Part shown: piece after piece, positions 1 to 9,485 of the stretch | Layout: every line of letters starts with the position of its first letter | How positions within the stretch are numbered: position 1 is the stretch's first letter | Source of the DNA: Geothrix oryzisoli | Lineage (GTDB): Bacteria > Acidobacteriota > Holophagae > Holophagales > Holophagaceae | NCBI RefSeq assembly: GCF_022808865.1 | Contig: NZ_JAKZLB010000005.1 | Span: 186,001 to 250,000, forward strand | Length of the DNA stretch: 64,000 nucleotides | Reading direction: 5' to 3' | Notes under the pieces: generated by a model | Seen by the model: the letters and a program-made list of their open reading frames with translations, nothing else | The model's database searches: none | Told to the model about the DNA's origin: nothing | Made by a program: the position numbers and the translations under genes

Positions 1-108
1 GGAGACGCGAACTGGGACAAGCGAACTCCTTAGCTCTCGTATATCGAGGGTATAGGCCTCATCGGCCCCGATCAACCACAGGATGAGCCCCGAGTAGGTA
101 AAACCCCG

Positions 109-137
109 CAGACAGCAAGGGTTTCCAACAGTACAAT
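109..137 (+). promoter_or_regulatory. Candidate sigma70 promoter of lepA
   Basis: A TACAAT hexamer (132-137) matches the -10 consensus except at one position. CAGACA (109-114), 17 bases upstream, keeps the GACA core of a -35 box. Transcription would begin near 144, leaving a leader of only about 14 bases before the GTG start. The rest of bases 1-108 shows no recognisable gene. Inference from sequence only. Confidence 0.4.
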
Positions 138-157
138 GACCAGTTCGAGGTTCCTCA

Positions 158-1971
<1,814 letters not shown>

Positions 1972-1975
<4 letters not shown>

Positions 1976-2841
1976 TCACCTTTATCGCCGTTCTTGATCT
2001 CTCCGGATTCGACGAGGTTGACGAGCAGGCGCGGAAGCTCGTCCTGGCCGAGGATCCCCCGGCGCTGGAAGAGGCGGATCAGGCCCAGGACCAGCGTGCG
2101 GGTCTGGTAGGACTCCAGAGGGGGCACCGACTCGCGGAGGGTGCGGCCCGGAATGAGGTCGGGGGACACCGTCGGACGCGGGGCCTCGGTCGGTTCGAAG
2201 AACTGGAAGGGGTCGAGATTCGTGGGTTCCTGGTGCGGCGCGCCCAGGTGGCCGAAGAACGGATCCGGCGGAAAGGCTGGGTCCGTCGCGGCCGCGGCGG
2301 GCATGGGCAGGGGGGTGAGTCGGAAATTGACCGGAAGGGCCTCGCCTTCCTCATGGTCCGCGCCCACGTCCACCGTGAGGGGGGCTCCGGGGATGGGCGC
2401 GTCCAGGGCGCGATAGAGGTCCCCGATGGCTTTCCTCAGGGCGCTGTGGGAAGCCACCACGGGCTGGATGTGCAGGCCCGAGGCGAATCGGGCGCTGTCC
2501 ACGGCGTTCAGGTCCGAGGGATCGGACATGGCCAGCACCAGCGATTTGGGCTCCTTGATGGAGATCGGCAACACGGTGAACTGGTCCGCCAGGCGATAGG
2601 GCACCAGCTTCAGCACCTCGGGGGGCACCTCCAGGTTGCGGACATCCATCTGGGGCACACCCGCCTGGTGGCTGAGGAAGTCCATGAGGACCTCCTCGGT
2701 GATGTACCCGAGGGCCACGAGATTGCTCCCCAGGCGCCCCCGGGCGATCTTCTGGTGGGTGATGGCGGATTGAAGCTGCGCCGGCGTGATGAGGCCGGAT
2801 TCCACGAGCAGTTCGCCCAGCCGCTTGATCGGTTGTTGCAT
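1972..2841 (-). CDS. MshEN/GspE N-terminal-domain protein
   Basis: 289 residues. Residues 1-140 resemble the MshEN (GspEII N-terminal) domain: [20 protein letters not shown], then [19 protein letters not shown], and a second half with [21 protein letters not shown]. In family members this domain can bind c-di-GMP and precedes a secretion or pilus ATPase. Here no ATPase follows: there is no Walker A, and the rest is a Pro/Ala-rich linker plus a helical tail ([31 protein letters not shown]). It may be a stand-alone regulatory or scaffold protein for type IV pili or type II secretion, possibly c-di-GMP responsive; that role is inferred. It converges on lepA and diverges from the next gene. Confidence 0.75.
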
Positions 2842-2933
2842 GTGGGGTTCCTGGGGGTCCGGTCTTCCGGTACTGCACAGAGGGTGGCCCCCAAGGTAAC
2901 GTCATTCAAGGCTTTTGTGGGCCGGGAGGGGGC

Positions 2934-3560
2934 ATGGATTCCGAGGGACTCTGGCGCGCGGCCTTGCACGATTTCAACAATCTGGTGACGGGGCTCCAGG
3001 GTGTGGCCGATCTGGGTGACCCGGATCAGCCCTTCGATCCGCACAACCACGCCCGGCTGGAGACGCTCGTCGAGGAAGGCAAGACCCTCCTGGCCATGGC
3101 CCGGGCCATGGCGCTCGGTCGCATTCCCGATTCCGAGCCGATGCCGTGGACGGACTGGGAGGCGGGCGTGCGAACCCGCCTCGATGCCACCGGCAGTCTC
3201 TTCCACTGCCCGGTCGATCTGGTGAACACCGGAAACGCAGGGTCGTCCTGGCCGGGGCCCCTGCTCCAGGACTGGGTCGTGGCCTTCACCCGGCAGATCC
3301 TCCCCTGGGCCGCGCCCGGGCCCCTGCGCCTGGAGGCGGAGGCCGGCCCCGAGGCCTGGGGCCTGCGCTGGATCACGGATGCCGCCCTGCCGCTCGCGCT
3401 GGAAGCGGAACCTCCCCCGGACGCACCGCGAAGCCTGGCTGGGCTCTGGCTGCGGGGCATGGCCAGCCACCTGGGCTTGACGGTTGAACCCGCCTCCGGC
3501 TGCCTCCAGGTCCGCCTGCCGCGACGAAACCCCGAATCCACGCTGCCTAAGGAATCCTGA
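2934..3560 (+). CDS. ChpT-like histidine phosphotransferase / degenerate histidine-kinase core
   Basis: 208 residues. The N-terminus, ALHDFNNLVTGLQGVADL, is a dimerisation/phosphoacceptor (H-box) helix of the HDFNN type, with His12 as the candidate phosphate carrier. A second long helix (LETLVEEGKTLLAMARAMALG) would complete a DHp hairpin. The remaining 130 residues look like a worn CA domain: no N-box or DxGxG is visible, and only GLWLRGMASHLGL faintly recalls a G2 box. Size and layout resemble ChpT phosphotransferases, which relay phosphate without binding ATP. No sensor, signal peptide or membrane segment is seen. Its TGA stop shares one base with the ATG of the TonB receptor, so translation is probably coupled. 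Function is inferred. Confidence 0.6.
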   Translation: MDSEGLWRAALHDFNNLVTGLQGVADLGDPDQPFDPHNHARLETLVEEGKTLLAMARAMALGRIPDSEPMPWTDWEAGVRTRLDATGSLFHCPVDLVNTGNAGSSWPGPLLQDWVVAFTRQILPWAAPGPLRLEAEAGPEAWGLRWITDAALPLALEAEPPPDAPRSLAGLWLRGMASHLGLTVEPASGCLQVRLPRRNPESTLPKES

Positions 3561-5593
3561 TGTTCCAGACACCCCCTCCCGTTCCACCGGCTGCCGTGGT
3601 GGAGGTCACCGCCACGCGCTTTCCGGAAGATCCGGCCAAGGTGCCCGCCTCCATCACCGTGCTCACCGCCAGGGACCTGGCGGAGCGGGGCGCCACGGAT
3701 CTGGGGAGCGCCCTGGCCCTGCTGGCGGGCGTCTCCATCGCCCCGGGCGGGGATGGCGGACCGGCCGGTTCCGTGCCCGAGTTCTGGGGCCTGAAGGAGT
3801 TCGACGCCTTCCTGCTCGTGGTGGATGGCGTGCCCTGGGGCGGCGCCTTCAACCCGGCCCTCTCCACCCTGAGCCTCGAAGGGGTGGAGCGCATCGAGAT
3901 CCAGCGGGGCTCGGCTCCGGTGCTGTACGGCGCCACGTCCTTCGTCGGTGTCATCCACGTCATCCGGGGCCTGCCCCCGGAGGGAAGGGGCACCGCCCGC
4001 CTCTCCGCGGGCAGCCACGGGACCTTCGGCGGCGCCGTCTCGCTCCGCCTTCCCGCGAGGGCCGGCACGGAGGCCATGCTGACCGTGGATCACGACAGCC
4101 AGGGGTTCGAGGATGCACGGACCGGCTTCAAGCGCACGCACCTCCTCTGGCGCAACCGGATCCAGGCCCTGGACGGGGTGGTCCGTTTCGACCTTGAGGG
4201 CACGGCTGCAGACCAGCAGCCCGCAAGCCCCTTCCCCCGCGTGGGGCGGACGTTGACGGACCAGGTGCCCCTCAATGCCAACCACAATCCCGCCGGTGCC
4301 TACCTCAATGACCGGCGCGCCACCTTCACCACGGGGTACGAACGGACCTTGGCATCCGCCACCCTCTGGTCCACCACCCTGTCCGTGTCCCGGGCCCGGC
4401 AGGATGCCTTCCGCGGCTTCCTCACGGACGTGGGCACCACGGCTCCCAACGCCCACGGGTTCCGGGAGCGCATCGACCTCACGGATGTCTATCTCGATTC
4501 CCACCTCACCTGGCTGCGCGGCGACGGCCTCAAGCTGGTGGCGGGCCTGGATCACCTGCATGGTCAGGGCCGCGGCCGTGGCGGGGACTTCGACTACCTC
4601 GTGAACCTGGATGGGTCCGGCGCTCCCGGGGCCGCCGACCTCCCCAGCCAGGCGGACATCCGCATCGACGATCGCCGGGATTTCTCGGGCTTCTACGCCC
4701 TCGCCCAGTGGCAGGTGGCGCCGCGCCTGATCGTCGAGGCGGGCCTGCGCCTTACCCGGGCGGAGGAGACCCGCCGCACGGCCACGCTGGATTTCGCCAG
4801 CGGCACCGAGGAGGGCGGCTCGGACGCCCGGACCACCACGCGGCTGGGCGGCAGCGCCGGGGCCACCTGGACCGCCTGGCGGCGCGGCGAGGATCGCGTG
4901 AACCTCTTCGCCGGCGTGCGCAGCACCTTCAAGCCCGCGGCCATGGACTTCGGCCTGGACAGCGGCTCTCTGATCCTGAAGCCCGAGACCGCCACCAGCT
5001 ACGACCTCGGCCTCAAGGCGGATCTCGTGGACCGCAAGCTCGCCCTGGAGGTCAGCACCTTCCTCATGGATTTCGAGGACCTGGTCGTGCCCCAGTCCGC
5101 AGCCGGCGCGCCGGTCCTCGTGAACGCCGGCACCGAGCGGTTCCAGGGTGTGGAGGCCAGTGCCATCTGGCGCCTCACGCACGATCTGGCCGCCCGCCTC
5201 GCCTACAGCTACCACGACGCCCGCTTCCGCGACTACGCCAAGGATTTCGGCGACGGCACCCTGACACAGCTCGCCGGCAAGCGCCTGGAGATGTCGCCCT
5301 ACCACCTGGGCGGCCTAGGCCTCACCTATGCGCCAGCCCAGGGCTTCACCGCCTCGGCGGAGATGGCCTATGTGGGGGCCGTATTCCTCAATCAGCGCAA
5401 CACGGCTCCCGCCGGGGGTTATGCCACTTTCGCCACCAGTCTGGGCTGGCGGGAGAGGACCTGGGAGCTCCGGCTGGAGGGCCGTAACCTCACCGACTGC
5501 CGCAAGCCCGTGGCCGAGAGCGAGCTGGGGGATGCCCAGTACTACCTCCTCCCCGGCCGTCAGGTGAGCGTCACGGCGCGCTACCGGTTCTGA
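3560..5593 (+). CDS. TonB-dependent outer-membrane receptor
   Basis: 677 residues. It opens directly with a plug domain (VVEVTATRFPEDPAKVPASITVLTARDL as the TonB-box/plug start, then the LLAGVS and GVERIEIQRGSAPVLYGA signatures). A 22-strand-type barrel of Gly/Asp/Tyr-rich strands follows and ends VSVTARYRF, a typical barrel-terminal aromatic residue. It imports a scarce ligand such as a metal chelate or cofactor using TonB energy; the substrate cannot be told. Oddly, no signal peptide precedes the plug: the ATG overlaps the stop of the upstream gene, and an in-frame TAA lies 10 bases upstream. Either the export signal is lost or a frameshift hides it. The family call is firm. Confidence 0.88.
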   Translation: MFQTPPPVPPAAVVEVTATRFPEDPAKVPASITVLTARDLAERGATDLGSALALLAGVSIAPGGDGGPAGSVPEFWGLKEFDAFLLVVDGVPWGGAFNPALSTLSLEGVERIEIQRGSAPVLYGATSFVGVIHVIRGLPPEGRGTARLSAGSHGTFGGAVSLRLPARAGTEAMLTVDHDSQGFEDARTGFKRTHLLWRNRIQALDGVVRFDLEGTAADQQPASPFPRVGRTLTDQVPLNANHNPAGAYLNDRRATFTTGYERTLASATLWSTTLSVSRARQDAFRGFLTDVGTTAPNAHGFRERIDLTDVYLDSHLTWLRGDGLKLVAGLDHLHGQGRGRGGDFDYLVNLDGSGAPGAADLPSQADIRIDDRRDFSGFYALAQWQVAPRLIVEAGLRLTRAEETRRTATLDFASGTEEGGSDARTTTRLGGSAGATWTAWRRGEDRVNLFAGVRSTFKPAAMDFGLDSGSLILKPETATSYDLGLKADLVDRKLALEVSTFLMDFEDLVVPQSAAGAPVLVNAGTERFQGVEASAIWRLTHDLAARLAYSYHDARFRDYAKDFGDGTLTQLAGKRLEMSPYHLGGLGLTYAPAQGFTASAEMAYVGAVFLNQRNTAPAGGYATFATSLGWRERTWELRLEGRNLTDCRKPVAESELGDAQYYLLPGRQVSVTARYRF

Positions 5594-5620
5594 GGCGTCG
5601 GAGGCCGGAAAAGCCTGGCC

Positions 5621-5700
5621 AGGATGAAAACCAGGACTGACAGGATTCATCTCCTTGGCTTGAATCCCGTTAATCCAAAGAAATCCTGTTCATCCTGTCC
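5621..5700. repeat. Intergenic imperfect inverted repeat (AGGATGAA/ACAGGATT family)
   Basis: Between the TonB receptor and miaB lies an 80-base stretch built from AGGATGAA...ACAGGATT on the left and its approximate complement AATCCTGTTCATCCTGTCC on the right. It is AT-richer than its surroundings and could fold into a long imperfect hairpin. It looks like a dispersed intergenic repeat, possibly also acting as a terminator for the receptor gene. Only one copy is seen in this window. Confidence 0.5.
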
Positions 5701-5740
5701 CAGCCTTTTTCTCAGTACACTCAAAGGTTTGGGCGGTGCG

Positions 5741-7045
5741 ATGAAGTTCCACATCCAGACCTGGGGCTGCCAGATGAACGACCACGACGGCGAGAAGCTG
5801 TCGGGGCTGCTGTCGGCCGAGGGTTTTGAAGCGGTGGATTCGGCGGAGGAGGCCGAGCTGGTGCTGCTCAACACCTGCTCCATCCGCGAGAAGGCCGTGC
5901 ACAAGGTCTACTCGGAGTTGGGCCGCCTGCGAGAGGAGAAGCAGCGGCGCCCCCTGCTGGTGGGGGTCACGGGCTGCCTGGCCCAGCAGGAGCAGGCGGC
6001 TCTGTTCAAGCGGGCGCCCCACCTCGACTTCGTGCTGGGCACCATGGCCCTGAAGCAGCTGCCGCGGCTGGTGGCCGAGGCCCAGGCCGGCAGGGCCCGG
6101 GTCATGGACACCGGCGAGTACCCGGACAACCACCTGTTCCCGCCCGCCGTCACCCGCCGGCGCGACACGGCCAAAGCCCTGGTCACCATCACCGAGGGCT
6201 GCAACCACGCCTGCACCTACTGCATCGTGCCCACCACCCGCGGGGCCGAGCGGCACCGGCCATACGAGGATGTCCTGGGCGAAGTCCGGGGCCTGGTGGA
6301 ACGCGGCTACCGCGAGGTGGAGCTGCTGGGCCAGAACGTGAACAGCTATGCGGGCGGCTGCACCTTCGCGGAGCTGCTGGAGCGCGTGTCCGAGGTGGAG
6401 GGCCTGGAGTGGATCCGCTTCACCACCAGCCACCCCATGAACTTCACGAAGGAGCTGGCGCGGGTGCTGGTCACGAACCCCAAGGTGGCGCCCTTCCTCC
6501 ACCTGCCCCTGCAGAGCGGCAGCGACCGGGTGCTGAAGCGCATGCTGCGCGAATACACCGTGGCCGAATACCTGGAGCGCCTGGCCTACCTGGGCGAGGG
6601 CCGTGCGCGGATGGCCCTCAGCACGGACTTCATCGTGGGGTTCCCCGGTGAGACCGACGGGGACTTCGAGGACACGATGCGCGTGCTGGGCGAAGTCGCC
6701 TTCGACGGCTCCTTCAGCTTCATCTATTCGCCCCGGCCCGGCACGCCGTCGCTGCGGCTCAAGGACGACCTGCCCATGGCCGTGAAGTCCGAGCGGCTGA
6801 CCCGGCTCCAGCAGCGCCAGACCGAGCTCACGCGAGCCAGCAACGAACGGTTCCTGGGGCGGGAGATCCCGGTTCGGATCGAAACGCATGGGCCCACCGA
6901 GCACGGCTGGTGGCTGGCCCGCAGCGGCGAGTGGAAGACCGTGCACCTGACCGCCGGACCCGGCCGCGAGCTGCCCTTCGGCGGGCTGGTGCTGGCGAAG
7001 GTCACCCAGGCGAGCCCCCATTTTCTGGGGGCGGAGCTGGTTTAG
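5741..7045 (+). CDS. miaB: tRNA-2-methylthio-N6-dimethylallyladenosine synthase MiaB
   Basis: 434 residues from ATG 5741. That start was chosen because MKFHIQTWGCQMND is the conserved MiaB N-terminus; upstream in-frame sequence lies in the intergenic repeat. It has an N-terminal UPF0004 domain with three Cys for one Fe-S cluster (GCQ, NTCSIR, GCLAQ). The radical-SAM motif CNHACTYC (C-x3-C-x2-C) follows, then a C-terminal TRAM domain for tRNA binding. It methylthiolates i6A37 of tRNAs reading UNN codons, which include the two tRNA-Leu and two tRNA-Ser genes of this window. It converges on the epimerase gene through a GCTGATAG-type repeat. Confidence 0.96.
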   Translation: MKFHIQTWGCQMNDHDGEKLSGLLSAEGFEAVDSAEEAELVLLNTCSIREKAVHKVYSELGRLREEKQRRPLLVGVTGCLAQQEQAALFKRAPHLDFVLGTMALKQLPRLVAEAQAGRARVMDTGEYPDNHLFPPAVTRRRDTAKALVTITEGCNHACTYCIVPTTRGAERHRPYEDVLGEVRGLVERGYREVELLGQNVNSYAGGCTFAELLERVSEVEGLEWIRFTTSHPMNFTKELARVLVTNPKVAPFLHLPLQSGSDRVLKRMLREYTVAEYLERLAYLGEGRARMALSTDFIVGFPGETDGDFEDTMRVLGEVAFDGSFSFIYSPRPGTPSLRLKDDLPMAVKSERLTRLQQRQTELTRASNERFLGREIPVRIETHGPTEHGWWLARSGEWKTVHLTAGPGRELPFGGLVLAKVTQASPHFLGAELV

Positions 7046-7046
7046 A

Positions 7047-7080
7047 AAGCTGTCGGATATCAGCTATCGGCCGTCAGCGT
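7047..7080. repeat. GCTGATAG/GCTGTCGG repeat, copy A (convergent junction)
   Basis: A short copy of a repeat built on GCTGTC, CAGCTAT and GCCGTCAGC units, spanning the convergent ends of miaB and the epimerase gene. It encodes the last codons (LTADS) and TGA stop of the epimerase gene. Related copies occur at 11782, 17721 and 30824. Confidence 0.65.
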
Positions 7081-7932
7081 GAGGTTCCAGCGGCGGGTGG
7101 CGCCGGGGGGGAGCAGGAAACCTCCGGGCTTGGTCGCGAAGTCCCCGTCCCAGCCTTCGGGGTCGGCGTGGCCCTCCCAGGGTTCGAGGCAGAGAAAGGC
7201 GGGGCCCGGATCCGACTTGGCCCAGATCCCGAGGTGGGGGAAGCCCTCCCAGCGCAGGGTGAAGGCCGACCCGCCTTCCGCTTCGAACCGCAGGCTCCGG
7301 CTTCGCGGCTCGAGGAAGATCAGGGCATCCTCACTGAACAAGGTCTCGCGGAGCGGCAGCACGGTTCTCTGGATGGGCGTGGGATGCGGCTCAGGGCCCA
7401 GCAGACCGGCGGGCGTCAGGCGCCGGAGAGGGCCGGGCTCATCGACCTCGAAGACGAGCCGGTGCGCCGCCTTGGGGAGGTCCGGCACCAGGGGCCACCG
7501 GAACGCCGGATGCAGGCCCAGGCTGGCGGGCAGGGGCGCCGTGCCGGGATTCCGCAGGGCGAGATCCATGCGCAGGGAGGTCGCGTTCAGGGTGTAGGCC
7601 ACTCGCAGCACGAAGGGAAAGGGATAGCTGGCACGGCTGGCGGCATCGTCGCGCAGCTCGGCGGTGCAGGTGGTGGCCGTCGCCTCGAGCAGGGAGAAGT
7701 CCCGGTCCCGGGCGAACCCGTGCCGGGGCATCGGGAAGGCCGCGCCGTCGTACCGCAGTGTGTCGTCCTTCAGGCGGCCCACGATGGGGAAGAGCAGGGG
7801 GGCGTGCCGGGGCCAGAGCGGGCCCGCAGTCCAGAGGAGGTCCCGCCCGCCCAGACGCAGGGACTGGAGCTCGGCGCCCGTGGCGGCGATGAGGGCCTCG
7901 GCCTCACCGGTGTGCAGTCGATGGATGTCCAT
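7060..7932 (-). CDS. Aldose 1-epimerase (galactose mutarotase-like) family protein
   Basis: 290 residues with the beta-sandwich mutarotase pattern: the N-terminal GAELQSLRLGGRDLLW, then RHGFARDRDF with one conserved His, SLGLHPAFRWP with the likely catalytic His, and CLEPWEGHAD with the likely catalytic Glu. This is the LacX-like branch of cytoplasmic sugar mutarotases; the actual sugar is unknown. No signal peptide. The C-terminal TADS and stop lie inside a dispersed repeat and match the C-terminus of the unrelated helicase at 11804. It is probably monocistronic. Confidence 0.85.
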   Translation of the reverse strand: MDIHRLHTGEAEALIAATGAELQSLRLGGRDLLWTAGPLWPRHAPLLFPIVGRLKDDTLRYDGAAFPMPRHGFARDRDFSLLEATATTCTAELRDDAASRASYPFPFVLRVAYTLNATSLRMDLALRNPGTAPLPASLGLHPAFRWPLVPDLPKAAHRLVFEVDEPGPLRRLTPAGLLGPEPHPTPIQRTVLPLRETLFSEDALIFLEPRSRSLRFEAEGGSAFTLRWEGFPHLGIWAKSDPGPAFLCLEPWEGHADPEGWDGDFATKPGGFLLPPGATRRWNLTLTADS

Positions 7933-8017
7933 GCCTGAGATTATGGCCCTCGTGCGGGATGGCCGCCGTCATGGTAGATTGCCCGCCTAGCCTGCCGTTT
8001 TCCTCCGGGAGCCAGCC

Positions 8018-8560
8018 ATGCCATTCAAGGCGGACGTCATCGCGACGACCCTCCATGCGCCCCTCGCGAACGTGGAGCAGAACTGGCCGCTGGTGGTGGA
8101 GGCGCTGGCCGCCCTCAAGATCCAGGATCCGGCCACGGAGGTGGCCGCCATTGCGACCATCGGGGCGGAGAGCTATCTCTTCGCGCCGGAGCGGGAACAG
8201 GGCAGCGAGGCCTATTTCCGGCGCATGTACGAGTTCAAGCGCGCCCTGGGCAACACGGAACCCGGCGACGGCGCCAGGTACTGCGGCCGGGGCTTCATCC
8301 CGGTGCTCGGTCGGGCCGAGTACGCCCGTTTCGGCAAGCTGGTCGGCGTGGAGCTGGTGGAGGACCCGGACCGCGCGCTGGAGCCGGCCCTGGCCGCCCG
8401 CATCCTGGCCTACGACTTCATGCTCAAGGAAGTGCCCAAGGCCGCCGGCGAGGGCGACTGGGTGAAGGTCCACCGCCTGGTCCGCGGTGATCTCTCGGGC
8501 TGGAAGCGGTTCAACGGGATCCTCATCCCCCTGCTGAAGCTGCTGTCCGAGCAGGGGTGA
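8018..8560 (+). CDS. Glycoside hydrolase family 19-like (chitinase/endolysin fold) protein
   Basis: 180 residues of lysozyme-like fold. IATIGAES supplies a Glu (about residue 51) where GH19 enzymes place the catalytic acid. GARYCGRGFIPVLGRAEY matches the conserved GH19 substrate-cleft motif (Y-x-GRG-x-x-x-x-x-GR-x-x-Y). No signal peptide or membrane segment is visible, so release would need lysis, a holin or a non-classical route. It could be a prophage-type endolysin remnant or a cell-wall hydrolase; no phage genes surround it. The next feature is a tRNA on the other strand. Confidence 0.65.
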   Translation: MPFKADVIATTLHAPLANVEQNWPLVVEALAALKIQDPATEVAAIATIGAESYLFAPEREQGSEAYFRRMYEFKRALGNTEPGDGARYCGRGFIPVLGRAEYARFGKLVGVELVEDPDRALEPALAARILAYDFMLKEVPKAAGEGDWVKVHRLVRGDLSGWKRFNGILIPLLKLLSEQG

Positions 8561-8572
8561 GCCTCCAGCTGT

Positions 8573-8658
8573 TGGTGCGCCCGACCAGACTCGAACTGGT
8601 ACTCCGTTTCCGGAAGCGGATTTTAAGTCCGCGGCGTCTGCCATTCCGCCACGGGCGC
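8573..8658 (-). tRNA. tRNA-Leu (anticodon TAA)
   Basis: On the minus strand the seven-base acceptor arms (GCGCCCG/CGGGCGC) pair perfectly. The anticodon loop CTTAAAA gives TAA, a long type-II variable arm is present, the T-loop is TTCGAGT, and CCA is encoded. Reads UUA. Confidence 0.95.
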
Positions 8659-8705
8659 GCCGCTCCAGCCTAACGGCGCTTCGCCGCCCGTGGTAGCGTC
8701 GAGCC

Positions 8706-9035
8706 ATGAGGACCCGTTCCGCTGCGCTGCTGCTGGCGATCCTGCCCGCCACCCTGTCCGCCCAGGTGCGGGACCTGCGGGCGTTCTACCGGGAGCGCTG
8801 TGCCGTCTGCCACGGGGCCGACGGTTCCGGCCATGGGCCGGGGGGCGCCAGGCTGGGGGGACGGAACCTCGCGGATAGCCGCTGGCGGACCCACCAAGAG
8901 GAAGGGGCCCTGGTGGCCTCGATCCTCAAGGGCCGGGGCGCCATGCCGGGGTTCGCCCGGCAGCTCACGGAACCCGAGGCCAGGCGACTGCTGACGGAGG
9001 TGATCGGCCCCCTGGCCCACAGGAAAACCCGCTGA
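8706..9035 (+). CDS. Small periplasmic cytochrome c
   Basis: 109 residues. A signal peptide (MRTRSAALLLAILPATLSAQ) is followed by a single c-type heme site CAVCH and a typical cytochrome c core (GADGSGHGPGGARLGG, later GAMPGFARQLTEPEARRLL, where the Met of MPGF is the likely distal ligand). Probably a soluble periplasmic electron carrier. It lies 66 bases upstream of a second cytochrome of the same type, suggesting tandem duplication. Partner oxidase or reductase unknown. Confidence 0.85.
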   Translation: MRTRSAALLLAILPATLSAQVRDLRAFYRERCAVCHGADGSGHGPGGARLGGRNLADSRWRTHQEEGALVASILKGRGAMPGFARQLTEPEARRLLTEVIGPLAHRKTR

Positions 9036-9101
9036 TTCCCCTTGCACGCAGGGCCATCGGGCCCATCCTGGGCGGGTGTTTCAACATCCATCGAGGTGGC
9101 C

Positions 9102-9476
9102 ATGCGGATCCTCCTGACGCTTTCCTCCCTCCTGCTGGTCACCAGCCTGGGGGCCCAAGCTCCCGCGAAGTCGGTCGATGAGCTGCGGACCTTCTTTTCC
9201 CAGAATTGCGTGAAGTGCCACGGTCCCGACGGGTCCGCCCACAGCGCCGAAGGGAAGAAACTGGGCGGGTTCGATTTCACGGACTCCCCGAAGGCCGCCA
9301 AGGAGACGGACGCCGACATGGAGAAGACCATCCGCAAGGGGATCTTCTTCGGCCTGGTCATGCCCTCCTTCAAGGACCGCCTCACCGAGGCCGACGCGGC
9401 ACTCCTGGTGAAAGAAGTGCTCCGGAAGGCCGAGAAGGGCAAAGCCATCGCGCCGAAGCAGGAGGCGGGCCGATAG
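9102..9476 (+). CDS. Small periplasmic cytochrome c (paralogue)
   Basis: 124 residues from ATG 9102, which gives a clean signal peptide (MRILLTLSSLLLVTSLGAQ); the longer upstream frame lacks one. Heme motif CVKCH, then GPDGSAHSAEGKKLGG, and VMPSFKDRLTEADAALLVKEV with the candidate axial Met in MPSF. It shares its layout with the preceding cytochrome, and the two may be a redox pair or act alternatively under different conditions. The C-terminus has a short Lys-rich tail. Confidence 0.87.
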   Translation: MRILLTLSSLLLVTSLGAQAPAKSVDELRTFFSQNCVKCHGPDGSAHSAEGKKLGGFDFTDSPKAAKETDADMEKTIRKGIFFGLVMPSFKDRLTEADAALLVKEVLRKAEKGKAIAPKQEAGR

Positions 9477-9485
9477 GATGAAGGG

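Noticed and set aside
3026-5305. A 759-codon open frame antisense to the ChpT-like and TonB receptor genes
   Set aside because: Low-complexity Gly/Ala/Arg translation spanning two real genes.
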